Source: Pyricularia pennisetigena (Eukaryota; Ascomycota; Sordariomycetes; Magnaporthales; Pyriculariaceae). Taken from it: a stretch of DNA of 64,000 bases. The stretch spans positions 2,066,874 through 2,130,873 of the forward strand of contig NC_043740.1 of assembly GCF_004337985.1 (NCBI RefSeq), written 5' to 3'. The notes below the pieces were generated by a model, which was given only the letters and a program-made list of their open reading frames with translations, was not told the DNA's origin and ran no database searches. This document shows, in pieces, positions 11,520 through 24,678 of the stretch. Numbering within the stretch: the stretch's first letter is position 1; the number at the start of each line of letters is the position of its first letter. The position numbers and the translations under genes were made by a program.

Positions 11520-13464
11520 GACGAATCTTCCTCATATTTTTAGAAGCTTTCGTTGCAAGTCTATAGCTGCTTTGGGAGTCAGTACAGGGTTGATAGAGGT
11601 AGCTTTTGCCTAGCAAGCATAGACGTGAATTTGACGGAAGCATAAGAGTACCCTTGTCATTATGGTGAAACCAGTTGCCCTCGGTCTCTCTCTCTCTCTC
11701 TCTCTCCTTTTTCTAGTGAAGACTACTGAATGCAGCATACTGGGAGTAGCATTGATGTCTATGAATATACCAACCTACGTTAAATATCTACATACCTGGG
11801 TACACACCCAAGTTATAGAAACTCAAAAAGTACCTAAAATAGTTGGGGTAGCTGCGCTAGAATGCGAAACCACATGCTTGATGTCTTGATGCCAAGGCGG
11901 GGTAAACAGGGACATGTTAACCTGCCCTGTTTCTACTTCAATTCATCGTCCCACAGAGAATCTTTGGCTGTTTCGCACAAAAATAATAGCAACAGAAGAT
12001 TGCTGGGTTTTGCCGACAGGCCAACTAGAGTGAAACAACGGGAGCTGCAGAAGCGATCATGTTTGTTAAAGTGAATCTTGAGGGGAGGGATGTGCACCAA
12101 AAAAAAACCCCCCCGGACAAATCATGTTCATTTGGTTCCTCGCTTTGTGCGACTCAATCGCACGCAACGAGCCCAATCGTCAGGCACAGAATTCGATGCT
12201 GTGAGTGTGTCGTCTTGAGAGTAGGTAGGTGTACACGCTTGCAGATGCCGAAAAGCCACAAATCTGAAAGTGCTTGCGTTCTCGGCTTGCCCTCCGACCA
12301 GTTAAGTATGGAGAAATTGGGCACATAGATACGAAATAATACCCTCTAGGCCCTCCATACCTTACCAGTCTTTAGGTACCATGAACCCCATTTAGACCAA
12401 TGGTGCCCACGACGCGATTCCTAGCTTTGTAGTGGTGGAGGCATAAACAGGGTTAATGATCAGTCGATAGTTCAAGGTACCGTAGTAGATTCCATTCCCG
12501 GGAGAGCATGGCAGGAAATCATGGCTGATTGGCCGCGCAGAAGCTGTGCCCCGTTTTTCCCCTGCCCGTCCAAGTTTGTTCGACCTTGTCCATGCTTTCC
12601 CTTCCCACTTATTCCACGGTCAGAGCATGGCCTAGTTAAGAAATGAAGAATCATACATCTAGGCCCAAAACGAGAGTTCTGAGCAGTCAGATTCTTGACG
12701 AGCGGCACCTGGGCCGGAGTCCTCGGGCTGCACTTTGGTAATTGTAACAAAACACAGACACTTGCAAACTTACAAACCAGAAGAAATTCACAGACGGGAA
12801 TAGCCCGGTTCTCCGTTTCCCCGCCGTCATTCCTCACCTCGCAAGACTACTTCACTACTACGTTGACGCCGTCACCGCCCAGGGTCTCAACGTCGAATGA
12901 TTCAAGCACTACGCCGCACAGCCTTGGTCAATCATTTTGGTTAGCGACACATTATCCAGTTCTCCTTGCCACGACACCGGTCCTGCCCAACACGCCTCGA
13001 CCCTGAAAGTGCAAGTGAAAGGTCTTGCTCTGAATCTACCGCAAAAGCACCTTGTCGGCTACGCCGCCTTCACCTTGATTTTGCTTACGAACCCCACGGC
13101 CCGCAGCTGCAACTAGCGGTTTACAGACCCCAGTTCGGTTGAGTGCGTACCTGGTAGTGCAGTTGGCAGGATAGCTTCGAGAAGTGATCGACGCACGCAG
13201 GCCACCAATTCTCCGACGGCAATCGATACGACCCCATCCAACAAACCACCATCTCGAAAAAACCAACCGCCCCAGAGCAGACGGCTGCTGCTGCTGCCGC
13301 CGCTAAGCTCCCATTGATGGGCCCGAACATGTCTCTCACTAAGGTCGTAACACAGATTGTCGATCTCGAGGCTGCTTGAAGGGACGTACCAAGTACATTC
13401 TGAAGTGGGGAATAAAAAAAAGTCAAGCTCGATCTAGGTCGGCGTCTTCTCGTCCTCCTTCACG
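11520..13464. other. Intergenic region, 3' flank of the mutase and promoter/leader of the histidine kinase
   Basis: 1.9 kb with no supportable gene. It holds a (TC)n tract at about 11685-11706 just downstream of the mutase, and an A8C6 homopolymer switch near 12100. The last few hundred bases are probably the kinase promoter and 5' UTR. Frames of 100-120 codons on either strand look like chance. Confidence 0.55.
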
Positions 13465-16400
13465 ATGGAAGGATCCGCCATCGCGCAGGACGAGTTTGAG
13501 CCGCCGGTGCGCATCATAGATCGATTGAAACAGATCTCAGGCTACACCTGGGACGAGGACAGTCCCATATATCACACCAGCTATGACACTTGGTGAGTGC
13601 TGGACAGGTTGGCAACCAAACCTTAGGGGGCTCGCACTGCACGATGGTGATTCTAACCTCTTTGGAATTTCAGGCACGTCAGCGGAAGCCGCTTCGTCCC
13701 TGCCCATGTCGCCTTCCAGTCGCCGACGCACCACACACCTGTTTCGGCTTCTTCGCCACCAATCACATCTTCCTCCCTGTCGAGCGCGACTAGTCCTACC
13801 TCCTTGACCAAGTCGAGCCCCGTCCGCCCTCCTGGCTTGTCCGATACACACAGCAGCAACGGACTGTTCTCTGTTCATTGTGAAAGCTGCAGCGAATGCT
13901 CCGCCGCCTCCACGTCACCATCGTCCCAGACACACGCAACCGAAGCGCCCCTTATCGAAGAGCCCGTCGTGGCTCGGGTGTCTTTCCACGTGCTCCGCGA
14001 GGAAAGGGCCTTCCACATTGCCAAGAACTTGGTTGCTGGCAGCGATAGGCACTGCGAGCACATTGCGAAGCCTCTAGAGCTTATCAGGTTGGCAAGACTG
14101 CCAGGTGACCGCGGCTCTGTCGCTGTGACCATATACAGTGATGCGGGCGAGAATTACTTACCAAAAGTCCTTGATCTGGGCCCGGCTTTTTTCAAAGCTC
14201 GAAAGACAGAAGAAGGTCTTGAAATCATCAAGAAGTCGGATTTTAGGCTCGAAGACCCTATATCGCTACCCAACTTTCTGGATTTCGCGATTGGTGCGAC
14301 TGAGTGCCTGGAACTACTGCACCATGGACAGGGAATCATTCACGGGGAGATAAGAGGGGACGCGTTTCACTTTAATTTGGACAGTAAAAAGGTCAAGCTT
14401 GCGTCGCTGGGTTCGGGTGTTAGGTCCTTCGAACGTGGGTTGACGAGCACCGGCTGGTCCGCATTGTCCAAAGAGACGGGTGCCAAAAATAAGCTTCTCT
14501 TCATCAGTCCGGAGCAGACAGGCAGGATGCCAGTCGAGCCGGACACACGCACCGACATATACTCACTGGGTATCCTATTTTGGATGCTTCTCACGCAACA
14601 GCCTGTCTTCGTTGGCGCAACGCCCTTGGACGTAGTCCAGATGGTTCTCAACCGAAGAGTCGTCAACGTATCCTCGGAGCGGATGGATATTCCCGAGGCC
14701 ATTGGCCGTATCGTAGCCAAGTGCACTGAAAAGGATATTCATGACCGCTACTCCTCCGCCAGCGGGCTACGCTACGATCTGGAGAAGGTGAAGCAGTTCC
14801 TCATAGATGGCAACTGGTTAGCACTCAAGGAGTGGCAGGTTGCGGAGAGAGATGTGTCGTCATTCTTCCTGCTGCCACCAATAATGGTTGGCAGGGAGGA
14901 AGAAAAGAGGCGACTGGGCAAGATCATAGAGCGTGCAGCTAAGGGCCATACGTTGAACTTGAGAGCCAACCCCAACAGATTCTCCGACGGTTCGAACATG
15001 TCCAACGAGTTCCCCGATGGTGCCACCATCAACGCCGAGATTTCCAGCGATGGAGCGAGCTCCGCAGACGGCAACACCACGAGACATAGTGGGTCTTTCA
15101 CAAACACACTCTCAACAGACCTCAGGTTCAGGAATTTTTACCAGCCAAACCAGAGCTATGACGGAAACCCCCTCTTCTCCCCGGACACGCTGCCCTCGGC
15201 CAACCCTAGCTTCTATAGCGCACGAGCGTCGACAAGGCCCTGGGACAGGCACCAGTCGGTCTCGTTCGACACTAGAAGTCTCGCAGATACTGTAGTCAGT
15301 GCCGAGAGGGACCTCTCATATCGGCACAGCAGTGCGATCGACTCTGTCAGCCTTGGAAGACAGTTGGGTTCTGCAAAGCTTCGACGTAGAGGACACTGCG
15401 AAATCGTTTTGATCGAGGGTGCCGGCGGTCTTGGGAAAAGCTGTTTGCTGGAAGCAGTCTGGCCCGAGATGAGGCGTAAAGGATACGCTGCCAAGGCCAA
15501 GTTTGATACCGCGAGGAAGGACCCCTTCGGGCCCCTTCTCAAGCTCCTGTCTTCACTCTTCAGACAAGTCTGGGGAGGAGAGAGCGACACCACCACGCCA
15601 CTTCACCAGGCTCTGAAGCAACAGGTGTTCCCCACATGGAAGTCCCTACACAAACTTCTTGACCTTCCAGAGTTTCTTCTTGGTACCGTTGAGCCTGTCA
15701 TCCTGCGAACTATTCCAATCGTCAACGGTGCCCCGGCCCCAGCTCACGGGAAGCTCGTGCCTCGTGCCGTTCCCAAACGTCGTGGCTCATCACCGGGGTC
15801 TTCTAGCTCCTCGGCAAAAAACGTCCGCCCCTCGACGCAAAGCTCACACGACTTTTTACGTGCTGGTACCTCAACAAAGTCGATTAGGCTGATGAACTCG
15901 TATCTTGATATCCTCAGGACCTTTACGCACTACAAGTTTATTTGTTTCTGCCTGGAAGACCTACACTTTGCCGACGATGAGTCCATGGATCTGATATCAC
16001 AGGTCATTGCTGCGCGGCTAAACATGCTGATCCTCATCACGTACCGGCCTGAGGAGATGACCGCGGCCAAGATGCAAAAGATCCTGACGCCGCCTGATCT
16101 CGAAGACCCCATAAAATCAACAGGGCTGACCATCACAAGAATCCCCCTTTCGCCACTTGTCGAGGATGACATAGCCAAATATGTTGCGGCCACAGTGCGC
16201 CGCCCGCCAGAGGAAATTTCACCACTTGTGTTGGTCATTCAGTCGAAAACAGCGGGTAATCCCTTCTATATGAGAGAGATGCTTAGTGCATGCCACCGCA
16301 AAAAGTGTGTATGGCACGATTATCGAGAAAACAAATGGAAGTTTGACCTTGACCGCCTCTTCAAAGAGTTCGAGGGAGAGCAAAATTATGATGTTCTCAA

Positions 16401-19400
16401 CACTGATTTCATCACTCGGCGACTTGACGAGCTCCCAGCGGCATCACGAGCTATCCTCTCGTGGGCCGCACTTCTCGGGACCAGCTTCTCATTCGAGTTC
16501 ATATGCCACTTGCTGAGCGGCGAGTTTGACGACGATGGCAAAGATTGGCATAGTGGCCACAAGCCTACAGGTTATTCTCAAGATGAAGCAGTCGCAGGCC
16601 TCGAGGCTGCCGTGCAGGCTTACATTGTGGTTCAAGGTGATCGGGATGACCGCTTCCGCTTCGCGCATGATCGTTACATCCAAGCCGCAGCCAAGATAAA
16701 CTCATGCGATACCCGCAAGATGCATTTCATTGTCGCCCAGACGCTTATGAAATACTGCGCAAGGGATAACCACACCAAGGAGAACACAGCTTCGCACATC
16801 TGCGAAGCTCTGGGAATCATCCGAGCACAAGTCAAGCACAGGATGGCTTATCGCTCGCTTTTGTACGAGTGCGCCGAGGTGTCTACAGCGAGGGGCGCAA
16901 GGCCCACTGCTGCCAAGTACTTCAGCGGCGCAGTGGCGCTGTTGCAGACGGATCCCTGGAACGAAACAAATGAGGATGTTTCTTATGATGAGACGATGCG
17001 ACTATACCTGGCGGCAGCCGAATGCTACCTCTTTATGGGACAGCTGCAACTTGCCAGTGGCGTTCTTGACACTATATTCGACTGTGCAACATCTGCCTTT
17101 GACAAGGCTCCTGCTTGGGTACTCCGGTCTCGCGTGTATGCCCAGAGTGGCAATTCGACAAAGGCCCTTGCGTGTCTAAAGGATTGCCTACGTACTATGG
17201 GCGTTGACTGCAGGGAGGACCGGACGGTTGAGCAATGTGATGAGGAGTTTGAGAGGCTGTCGGCTAAAATCCAGAGCATGGAGTTCAACGACGTGTTGCA
17301 GCCTCGGGTAACGCATGATGAGGCAAGGGCCGACTCGATTGGTGCAGTGCTGGCAGAAGCGATTAGTGCCGCCTGGTGGAGTGACTGGCTTTGCTTCTAT
17401 CAACTGTCTCTTTACATGCTCGAGATGCATCTCACCACGGGTGCGATACCTCAGTCCCCCATGGCCTTCGTCCAAGTCTCCATGATAGCCCTCGCGCGGT
17501 TCAACAGGCTCGTCCTTGCCAAGGATCTGGGGGAGTACGCTTTCGCGCTACTGAACTCGACACACGATAGCTTCTCAATGGCACGAGGCTACATGATTCA
17601 GGCCAGCTTTGTGGGACACGTGATTCAGTCCGTTGGATTGACTGCGGAACAACTGGAATCCTCCCTGAATTATGCCGCGTCCGCTGGAGATCGTATCTCG
17701 GCAATCCTTGGGTTTGGTTTGTATGCCCAAGTCAGGTTCTTTGCCAGTGAGCATTGCGTCGACCTTGAGAGCATCTGCAATTACAGCTGCGAGGAGATAC
17801 CAAATTGGCAGCTTGATTCGCGCGGTGGCACCATGCTCATCGCTGTGAGGCAGGTGAGCAGAGCACTCCAGGGGAAGACGCGAGTAAGCGAGGCCTTGGA
17901 TGTCATGTCGGATGATCAACATCAAGCTCCTGCATACAAGATTTGGCTCGAACAGGCCATGGAAAACACCAACCGAGCCCTGATTTTCTATGAATCCCTT
18001 GAGATGGCGCCCCTGTTTCTCTATGGGCATTATGAGCGGGCCGCAGAGGTGGGGAAATTTTGCGTCGAAAATTCTGCGCTGATCTGGTCAGCCAGGAACA
18101 CGCGATTTGCCATGCTCTTCTATGGCCTGGCCATCGCCGGACTGGTCCTGCGTCAGCGACAGGATCCTCGTACCGGCCAGCGGACAGCCCCGGATAGCGC
18201 CACTGTTCAGGACACGATCCGAGAGCTTGAGAGACTTCACAAGCAAATTGTGGACTGGCAGGTGCTGGACAAAGTCAGCTACTATTGTTGGTCCAAGCTT
18301 CTCGAGGCCCAGATTGCCGAGCTGACCAACGCACAGGGCGTGGCCCTGCAACGATACGAGGAGGCATTGGACCACGCCGCGGAGCACGACTTTGTTTTTG
18401 AAGAGGCGCTGGGCAATTACCTCATGGCGGGCACCTTTATCAGGCTGTCGGCGAGGCGATCTGCATGGGCAGCTCTGAGAGACGCACTGTCTTCCTATCG
18501 GCAGATGGGTGCTGCCGGTGTTGCCGAGTACATTGAGTCGGAGCACAGCCTCCTCATGCGTGGACCTACCGTCAACCCCCGGCTCGTCAACGCCGGAACG
18601 CAGACAGAAGGTGACGCAGAAGCACAGAGTAAACACTACAACGTTCTCGGGGACGATAGCGCCGCGCAGCAGCTTACGGACCGAGGCGTGGCCATGACGG
18701 ATGCCAGCAACGATAAAGTCGGCGCCTGGAGGAAGTCGATGACCACCGTTGAGTTGGATAGCGGCCTCCCATCATTGGACGTCGTCGACTTGCACGCCAT
18801 ATTACAGTCTTCACAAATCATATCGTCAGTGCTCAATGTCGACGAGCTTCTCAAGACTATGTGCGACGTCATATTAAGTACCTGTGGTACCTCGGCTACA
18901 CTGGCTGCCATGGTTGTCCAGGAACAGGGTGCAGATGTCCCAAGAGCCGATGCAGCACCCGAGTGGTGTGTAGCAGCCAGCGGTAACCCCGAGAAGGGCG
19001 CTGAAGCACACAGTCCGCGGATTCCTCTCACAAACGCATCCGTGGTCGCTGAGAACGTGGTGTTGTATACCACACGGTTCCGCGAGGCGGTCTTCGTTCC
19101 CAACATCTTAACCGATGATAGGTTCAGCAATGTGAGCGCCACCTGGCTGCAGCGCAACCCGGCCGGGAAGGCTGTCATTGCAATGCCAATTTGTCACGGC
19201 GACAAGCCCTTGCTGGGCGTTTTGTATATTGAGGGTACACCCAACTCGCTCTCACATCGGTACAGAGATGTGCTTCAGCTTCTTGTCAACCAGGTGGGCA
19301 TCAGCTACTCGAACGCGCTCACCATGAAAGCAGTCGAGAAGGTATCTGCCGAGAACGTGTCAATGGTCCAGATGCAGAAGCAGGCCCTTGAACACGCAAT

Positions 19401-21373
19401 CGAGGCCGAGAAGAAGGCAAAGGATGCCGAAGCGAAGGCTAGGCAAAATGTCAAGCTTGCCGAGGAGGCGGCCAAGGCCAAATCTATCTTCCTCGCGAAT
19501 GTCTCACATGAGTTGCGAACACCCCTCAACGGTGTCATTGGAAACTCGGAACTTTTGCGCGATAGCCTCTCCAACAAGGAGCAGCTCGAAATGGCCGACA
19601 GCATCCGCGTCTCCGCCGATCTCCTCCTGACGGTCATCAACGATATTCTCGACTTTTCCAGGATGGAAGCTGACAAGATGAAGCTATACATCATTGCCTT
19701 CAATCCCGAGGAAATGGTGCGCGAAGTCGTCCGGGCTGTATCGTACAGCAATCAGGAAAAGACGAGAAGGAACAATGTGCAGATCATTAAGGAGATAAAC
19801 CTGCCTCAGCTTCTCATCTATGGGGACCCCATCCGCCTTCACCAGGTACTCGGCAATCTCATCGGCAACAGCCTCAAGTTCACCGATCGCGGCTCAATCA
19901 CGATAGGGGCGCGGGTGGACTCGGAAACTGAAGACAGCGCCACGCTGTCGTTCTGGGTCAAGGATACTGGGATTGGAATTCCGCCAGCGCAGCTGGCCAA
20001 ATTATTCCAACCGTTCAGCCAGGCGGATCCCAGCACAGCGCGCAAGTACGGTGGCAGCGGTCTTGGTTTAAGCATCTGCAAGTCTCTAGTTGAGACCATG
20101 ATGAAGGGCAAAATCACGCTCGATAGCGCAGATGGCGTCGGGACAACTGCCATGTTCACCGTCAAATTCGACAAGGCAAGACCGGAGATCAAAGCAGGCG
20201 AGGCCCAGCAGATCAAACAAATGGTGACGTCTCCAGAGACAGCCCAAATGCGGTCAGAACTGCAGCATCATCACCGCCATCAACACTATCATCAATATTA
20301 CCACCAGGAGAACCTGGAAGCTGCAAGGGCAATCCCCAGTGTAGTAGACCTTTCGCAGATTCCCAGAGAGATGATACGTATTTGCATCGCTGAGGATAAC
20401 GCCATCAATTCTCGCATCGCGATCCAGTATGCCCATCGGCTGGGCTATACAACGGTGGATGCGTACGAAAACGGGCAGCTGGCGGTCGAGGCACTACGCA
20501 AGAAGGCTGCCGAGGGCGTACCCTATCATATTTGCCTGATGGACGTGCAGATGCCGGTTCTTGATGGCTACTCTGCTTCAAAACTCATTCGCGAGGATCC
20601 TGTTGAGGATGTGCGCAGCATTCTCATCATAGCGATGACTGCATCGGCCGTTGCTGGAGACCGAGAGAGGTGTTTGGCTGCGGGCATGAACGATTACTTG
20701 GCTAAGCCGGTGCGCTGTGACGTTTTACGAAAGAAACTGGACGCGTATGTCGTTGGTGTCAACGTATGTGTATCCTTGTTTATTTCATCTGTTTCAACAT
20801 GACCGTTACTTTGAACGGCTCTTACTGACCATGACATTATCCTCTCTCTAGCCTACCGAGCATGCCAGCGAACAGACATCATCATCCTCGACAAGCCCAA
20901 GTGCAGCCTCTTTCCCGCGCTATGAGACGAATGGGGCAGCCTCTGACCCTCCGTCGAGAGAGAGTACATCAGCTAGAGTCTCACCTCGACCGAGCAGCGT
21001 GGAAAATTTTGCCTCACCAGTATCCGGATTTCTTTCGCCTGGCAGCGATTCACAGCGATTAGCTGAGGGCAGCATCGCTCCAGAGTCTAACGCGAGCTCA
21101 GCCAGGCGTCAGCCGCGGAAGCTGACCAAAAACAGAGGAAGCGCAGAGACGTCCAAGATTGACACCAATGTTATGGTGGTCGAGAAGACTCCTAAAGTCC
21201 TACAAAAGAAGAACGCGCCCCATCGTGCCGGCTCCACCGACGCGCAACATTATGATAGCCAGCCGTCCATGGGCTCAGGGAGGCTGGACGGCAACAGCAG
21301 GAGTCACAGCATTGCGTCTTTGAGTTCTGGCGGCAGTAGGGAGAAAATCGGCACCTACCCTGCTGACCATTGA
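13465..21373 (+). CDS. Hybrid histidine kinase with N-terminal pseudokinase and AAA ATPase modules (Chk1/Mak2-Mak3 type, probably group X)
   Basis: Three exons, join(13465..13592, 13674..20763, 20852..21373), give 2579 residues. A protein-kinase-like domain (about residues 150-415) has HGEIRGDAFHFN in place of the HRD loop and no DFG, so it looks catalytically dead, yet keeps SPEQTGRM and TDIYSLGILFWMLL. A P-loop GAGGLGKS (about 625-632) opens an AAA/STAND-like ATPase region, followed by TPR-like helices and a GAF-like domain (about 1750-1925). The HisKA box FLANVSHELRTPLNG has its phospho-acceptor at His1988; an HATPase domain (VKDTGIGIP, GGSGLGLSICK) follows. The receiver domain has ED, LMDVQMP (Asp2333) and K. 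Yeast relatives signal peroxide or stress through Ypd1-type phosphotransfer. Odd points are a His-rich linker at about 2239-2254 and a 174-residue disordered tail after the receiver. The start is supported by the exon 1/2 join giving a continuous Trp-containing N-terminus. Confidence 0.93.
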
Positions 21374-24300
21374 TGATCCGGATGAATATCCACATACGGA
21401 GGAGTAATAGTTGGGGAAGATTCAAATAAACCAGCTTCACAAATGCGGGCACATACACAGATCTGCGACTCATAACAGACATGTCGGCCAGAGGCCTTTT
21501 CGTCTTTGATAGACACACATATATATACCCCCTTCTAAATTATCCCCATTTGCACACCATATGCCTACGTTGCCTGCACCAAATGGTTTTTTCTATTCCT
21601 CTTACATTGTACATTCATTTCATGAAAACTTCAGTTTGGGTGGTGTCAGGACGGACTAGCATCAGGACTCGGAATTGAATTTAGAGCACGTGAGGAATGC
21701 TAAACAATATTGGCGTTGTTGGATGCTTAAGAACACATGCTTATATTTATGTTTACATATTTGCTATGGTTGAAGACGCTGAAAGCCACCGCCACGGACT
21801 CGGTTTTCCTTGATCGTGTCATCGCACCCGGACAGAACAGCCCACACCCGATGTAATCCAAGATTTTGGTCTGGTGGGTAGAATCTATGCAGTCGTTGAA
21901 CGGCATAGATTGGACTGGGAGAGGGGTTTCTCCTCTCTGTCTCGTATTGAAATTTGGCAAACTCGTGTGTTGCTTGGCGGGTCATGAAAAAAAGGACGCG
22001 TCTGGCAACAGGTTGTGGCCCCCGGCTGTAAAAGGCCGCAGGTAACGGCCCACCATTCCCAGGAATGCAAAACGACTACAACCAAAGGGAAAAGTTTGCT
22101 GATCAAATCCGATTCGCGGGATTTCTCGACCTTCTATCATTTTTTCTTTGTCTGCTTCTACTCTTACCAAAAAATCCAAAATGGACAAGAAAAAAAGAAA
22201 GGCTGTTTGGTTCATATTGGCCTGCTCGAGCGGGGAGGTTTAATTCATTGCACTGGTTCGACCAGAGTTGGCCGACCTAAGGTACTGGGGTGGAAGAAGA
22301 AGAAGAAGAAGACGCGCGCGCGCGCGCGCAAAAAGAAAAAAGAAAAAAAAGAAAGAGGGAGACTCACACCTGCGTCTGTATCCGTACATACGCAGCTGCA
22401 GTAGCAGCAGGTAGACGCGGGCGGCAGGCAGCATCAGGATGTTCTGGGGTGTTCAAGGGGGGAGGGGCGTTGTTGCAGTGGACTTGTTTATATCTCGATA
22501 TGTTCCGTTTGCACCCCTGGGCTCGGACCTTGGGCATACCGAGATAAAGAAAAAGGGGCCGAGTAGGATCTATACGTAGTGTTGGGGATACTCTCATGCA
22601 TACTCATGACATCCGAAGGGGATGCGTTTTTTCCTTTTCTTTTTTTCTTTTCTTTTTTTTTTTCCCTCCCCTCTCCCTGCTTTGAACTTGGATGGCTACT
22701 TTGCAAGTAGGTCATCTATCCAGTCAGTTAATATCTCCACTGGTCTACAAGCACTGAGTTGTGCGGGAACCAGTCTAGCCAAATAACGGCTAGTTAGCCA
22801 GGTTCTTGGGCGTAACCTTGGCTTGCTCACCTATCGCACCTAGGCCTGTATCGGAAAATTCGGCGGGTAATTTACTCTGGTGCTTAGTAGGAGCTGGTTA
22901 CCTATCCCCTTTGAGCGATTGCTACTCTCTCTTTCTTTCTTTCCCCCCTCTCCCCCTGTCCACCTAAAAAAACGGCCGTACTCGCTCTGCCTGACTCGAG
23001 TAGGCGGTGATGTGCACGTTGAATCCCATCATCGTTGCTTTCGTCCAAAGTTTGAGCTCATGTTGGAGCAGGACCCAGGAAAATACTCAGTAGTGAACGG
23101 ATTACGTATAGATTATCAATCTCTTATATATCAGAAGAAGCTTTGGGTCACGAGTAGTAAAGCTCCCTTTTTGCTCTCTTTTCTTTTCTTATTTTTTTTT
23201 TTTTTTTTGGTCTGATGTCGTCACAACCGTTGGAAGCGCACGGGCTTTACTGACGATTTCACCCCTAACCGTTCATCAGCCACGCCTACAGGGAAGTGAG
23301 CCGCGGAAGAATCGACAAGACAAAAAAGAGAGGGGTGAAAAGGCCCACAGAATGCTACGCACGAACCATCGGGCGTTTTCCTGGGACGGAAATAGCATCC
23401 GTTCGGTCGTTTTTTTTTTTTTTTTTTTTTTTTTTTTGTTGTTCCCTCTCTCTCCGTCTCCCCTACCAAAATACACTACGGTGACTGTACATCGTAGTCT
23501 CATTTCCCCTTCTTTTTATTTCCGATTCAAGAACTGATGAAACACCTACGGCATACCGTAACATTTTCTACCCCTGTCAGCCCGCCTCACGTCATATCCT
23601 GGTTTTGCAAAAGGAAAACCATGGTTCTTATTGGAACATAGACGCTTGGCATTATACGACGCTGAAAACGCCAATCCAACTTTATGTACTGTAAAATTAT
23701 TTTTTTTCCCTCTTTGTCTCCTCATTGTAGCATGCTCCGTCAAAGACACGACGTGCAAGTCTCATGTTTGTGGCTTGTTATGGTCTGGCGCAGTCCTGTC
23801 TTTCTCTGTTGGATGCACTCTGCTGCATGACTGACAGGCCGCATGCGCTGATCAGAAGAAATCATAATCGAATGTTTCCCTATCATCACCGCATTCGGTT
23901 TTATCCATTCGTCTCCTTCATACATTCATGACGATGATGAGGTAGGAAATAGCTGAAATGGCACATTCAGGCTATAGTCTCATTTGTAGACCAGCCTGAC
24001 GGTTTCCAACGCTTTCCAAATTGGTTGGCTTCTTCCCAAGTTCAGAGTCAAAAGGGATCTTTAAGTTACCCTCAAGTACGAAGGAAACCCTCTCAATCGA
24101 TTGATTGATCCGTTGAGGTATCTGATCGCGATTTTTCTTTTTGGTAAATCTTATGGAAAGGCACATACCGTGGTGGTGGTGGTGACTGTCGACGTTACTC
24201 CAAATGAAAGCAAAGTTTCCTGCTCATGGTATATCCCGTCGGTGATACATGTCTATCGTGTGCTAGGTACGTACTATGTACCTGTTTGCACGCCCTACCC

Positions 24301-24676
24301 CTACCTCGGCACCATTTTTTGGCTTTGGTTGATGGCAGCTAGACATGTTGCACTACAAGACGTTTTGTTCCGTCAAAGGAGAAATGGGAGCGAGTTTCAT
24401 GGCGTGTACAGTATTTTGATTACATTGTATTCCGGAAGTAAAAGACAAGACAAAAAAAAGGCTGAGTAGGAATAAAAATAAACACATGCAGCTCCAATAT
24501 GCAATGCAACTCAACCAAGACACAAAAAGAAACTGCGCCACATCATCTACCATGTAACAAAGACGTGTATGTATACTGCAGCTATTTGCCAAAACAAAAC
24601 AAACAAAACACGTCCCAAATGACCTGCCCGTTTGATTGGGGGGAGGGGGCGGTTCCTTTCTTTTTTTTTTTTTTTT

Positions 24677-24678
24677 NN
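24677..24678. other. NN assembly join after a T16 tract
   Basis: Two undetermined bases follow T16 (24661-24676). The true distance between the flanks is unknown, so no feature should be drawn across it. Confidence 0.9.
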
